Below are positions 13,213 to 14,172 of a stretch of DNA of 14,172 nucleotides, piece by piece. The notes beneath the pieces are model-generated. The model ran no database searches. It was not told the origin of the DNA and worked only from the letters and a program-made list of their open reading frames with translations. A program made the position numbers and the translations under genes. The stretch covers positions 1 to 14,172 of the forward strand of contig DATKSG010000050.1 of NCBI GenBank assembly GCA_035531775.1, in the 5' to 3' direction. Origin of the DNA: DATKSG01 sp035531775. GTDB lineage: Bacteria; Actinomycetota; Acidimicrobiia; Acidimicrobiales; UBA8190. Positions within the stretch are counted from its first letter, which is position 1; every line of letters begins with the position of its first letter.

Positions 13213-14172
13213 CGCCATCCCTTCAGCAGTCCCGACGCCCGCAGCGCCGCCCACGTGTCACGGTCGGAAGAGGTCCCGGCCAGGCCGAGGTCGGGAGCCG
13301 GCGTCCCGCCCACCGCCGGTGTGCCCGCCGCACACGATCCGGGCACGAACGGTAGCAGTGCCGGCACGGAGGGCACCACTACGTCAGGGCTGGCCAGGTT
13401 GAGGGCGTAGGCCAGGTTCCCCGGGTCACCGGCCGCCGTCGAGGCGTCGCGCCGGGTGAGCGGGGAGAGGCCCCAGCGCCACTCGATGAGCTTGAGCACC
13501 GAGGTGTGGTCGTAGAGGCCGTGAGCCACGGTGGGGTTGGCCGGGTCGCCCTTGGTGAAGGGCGAGGCCACCATGCACGGCACCCGGAACCCGAGCAGCA
13601 CCTGGCCGGCCACCAGGTCGTGGTCGACCACAGAGGCCGGGGATCCGGCCGAGGTGCCCGGCGTCACCCGGGGCGGGGACACGTGGTCGAAGAACCCGCC
13701 CCACTCGTCGTAGTTGACCACCAGCACCGTGCGCTCCCACTTGGGCCCCGACGACACGGCGTGAAAGATCTCCGACAGGAACGAGTCGCCGGCGCGCAGG
13801 TCGGCGAGGGGGTGGTCGTCACCGGAGGTGCCGTCGCCCTCGTCCTCGAAGCGGGGGTCGATGTAGGAGACGTTGGGCAGCGTGCCGGCCGCCGCGTCGG
13901 CCAGGAACTGGGAGTAGTGGGCGGCGATGGGCAGGTACTTCTGGCCCCAAAGAGCCAGAAAGGGCACGTCACTGAAGTAGTAGCGCCCGGTGGGGCCGCC
14001 CACCTGGTTCAGCTGGTCCCAGATGGTGGGCAGCGTCGAGACAGTGGTGGTGTTGTCGAGGCGGTCGGTGGCCGCCGCGTGCTGGAAGAAGCGGTTGGGG
14101 TAGGTGGGGCCGAGGATGGAGCAGAAGTAGTTGTCACAGGTGGTGAAGTTGAGCGCCATCTGGCTCATGAAG
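13209..14172 (-). CDS. Phospholipase C-type phosphoesterase, 5' end cut by window edge
   Basis: At least 320 C-terminal residues are present; the frame stays open to the right edge, so the start and the N-terminal ENHSFDNYFG-type motif are outside the window. Numbering from the Met at 14168: FTTCDNYFCSILGPTYPNR (8-26) matches the CDRYxCSVxGPTxPNR motif of non-haemolytic phospholipase C and acid phosphatase relatives. NYDEWGGFFDHVSPP (152-166) is the metal-site segment, and YDHTSVLKLIEWRWGL (219-234) with PLTRRDA (236-242) completes the signature. Family proteins are exported metallo-phosphoesterases acting on phospholipid headgroups or other phosphate esters. It probably carries a signal peptide upstream, but that cannot be seen. 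Its stop overlaps the start of the second phosphoesterase by 4 bases, so the two are co-translated from one mRNA. Confidence 0.88.
   Translation of the reverse strand, partial: FMSQMALNFTTCDNYFCSILGPTYPNRFFQHAAATDRLDNTTTVSTLPTIWDQLNQVGGPTGRYYFSDVPFLALWGQKYLPIAAHYSQFLADAAAGTLPNVSYIDPRFEDEGDGTSGDDHPLADLRAGDSFLSEIFHAVSSGPKWERTVLVVNYDEWGGFFDHVSPPRVTPGTSAGSPASVVDHDLVAGQVLLGFRVPCMVASPFTKGDPANPTVAHGLYDHTSVLKLIEWRWGLSPLTRRDASTAAGDPGNLAYALNLASPDVVVPSVPALLPFVPGSCAAGTPAVGGTPAPDLGLAGTSSDRDTWAALRASGLLKGWR

Noticed and set aside
12013..13410. A 465-codon plus-strand open frame opposite the phosphoesterases
   Set aside because: Low-complexity Gly/Arg/His/Val-rich shadow; the minus strand carries two clear phosphoesterase genes with a signal peptide and conserved motifs.

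Overview
The window is very GC-rich DNA. It has dense, mostly overlapping genes, GTG starts inside 4-base stop/start overlaps, and a MarP-like CvpA/serine-protease fusion. Together these point to a chromosome of an actinobacterium (Actinomycetota). A deep lineage such as Acidimicrobiia is possible but cannot be shown from sequence alone. I saw no tRNA, rRNA, CRISPR array, insertion sequence, integrase or phage gene, and no stretch longer than 300 bases lacks a gene.

Layout. (1) 1-2184, minus strand: a membrane-anchored serine protease of the MarP type, followed after 40 bases by a GH15 glucoamylase/trehalase-type hydrolase that runs off the left edge. (2) 2185-2334: a divergent intergenic region with candidate promoters. 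(3) 2335-5294, plus strand: a GlcD-type FAD-linked 2-hydroxyacid oxidase, translationally coupled (GTGA overlap) to an IlvX/benzoylformate-decarboxylase-like ThDP enzyme. (4) 5295-5441: a small hairpin, a TTGACA promoter candidate and a striking cluster of CAGGTTGA half-sites. (5) 5442-10270, plus strand: a complete LIV-type (HAAT family) ABC importer in the order ATPase (LivF), ATPase (LivG), permease (LivH), permease (LivM), lipoprotein receptor. The first four genes are joined by 4-base overlaps, and the receptor has its own leader. (6) 10375-11944, plus strand: a TetR-family regulator behind a strong GC hairpin, then an aldo/keto reductase of the YdbC type. (7) 11980-14172, minus strand, convergent: two exported phosphoesterase-superfamily proteins in tandem with an ATGA overlap. 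The upstream one is cut by the right edge.

How the genes may work together. The central plus-strand block reads as an uptake-and-catabolism locus. The LIV-type importer would bring in an organic acid or amino-acid-like substrate. The GlcD-like enzyme would oxidise a 2-hydroxyacid to a 2-oxoacid. The ThDP enzyme, which keeps the cofactor-activating Glu and a benzoylformate-decarboxylase-like His, would decarboxylate or ligate the 2-oxoacid. The aldo/keto reductase could handle an aldehyde product, and the TetR protein could control the set. Enzyme and transporter families are well supported; the substrate and the linkage into one pathway are inference. I found no clear sign of an entirely new kind of genetic system. 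The most promising items are the operator-like repeat cluster before the importer genes and the unassigned 2-hydroxyacid/2-oxoacid module.
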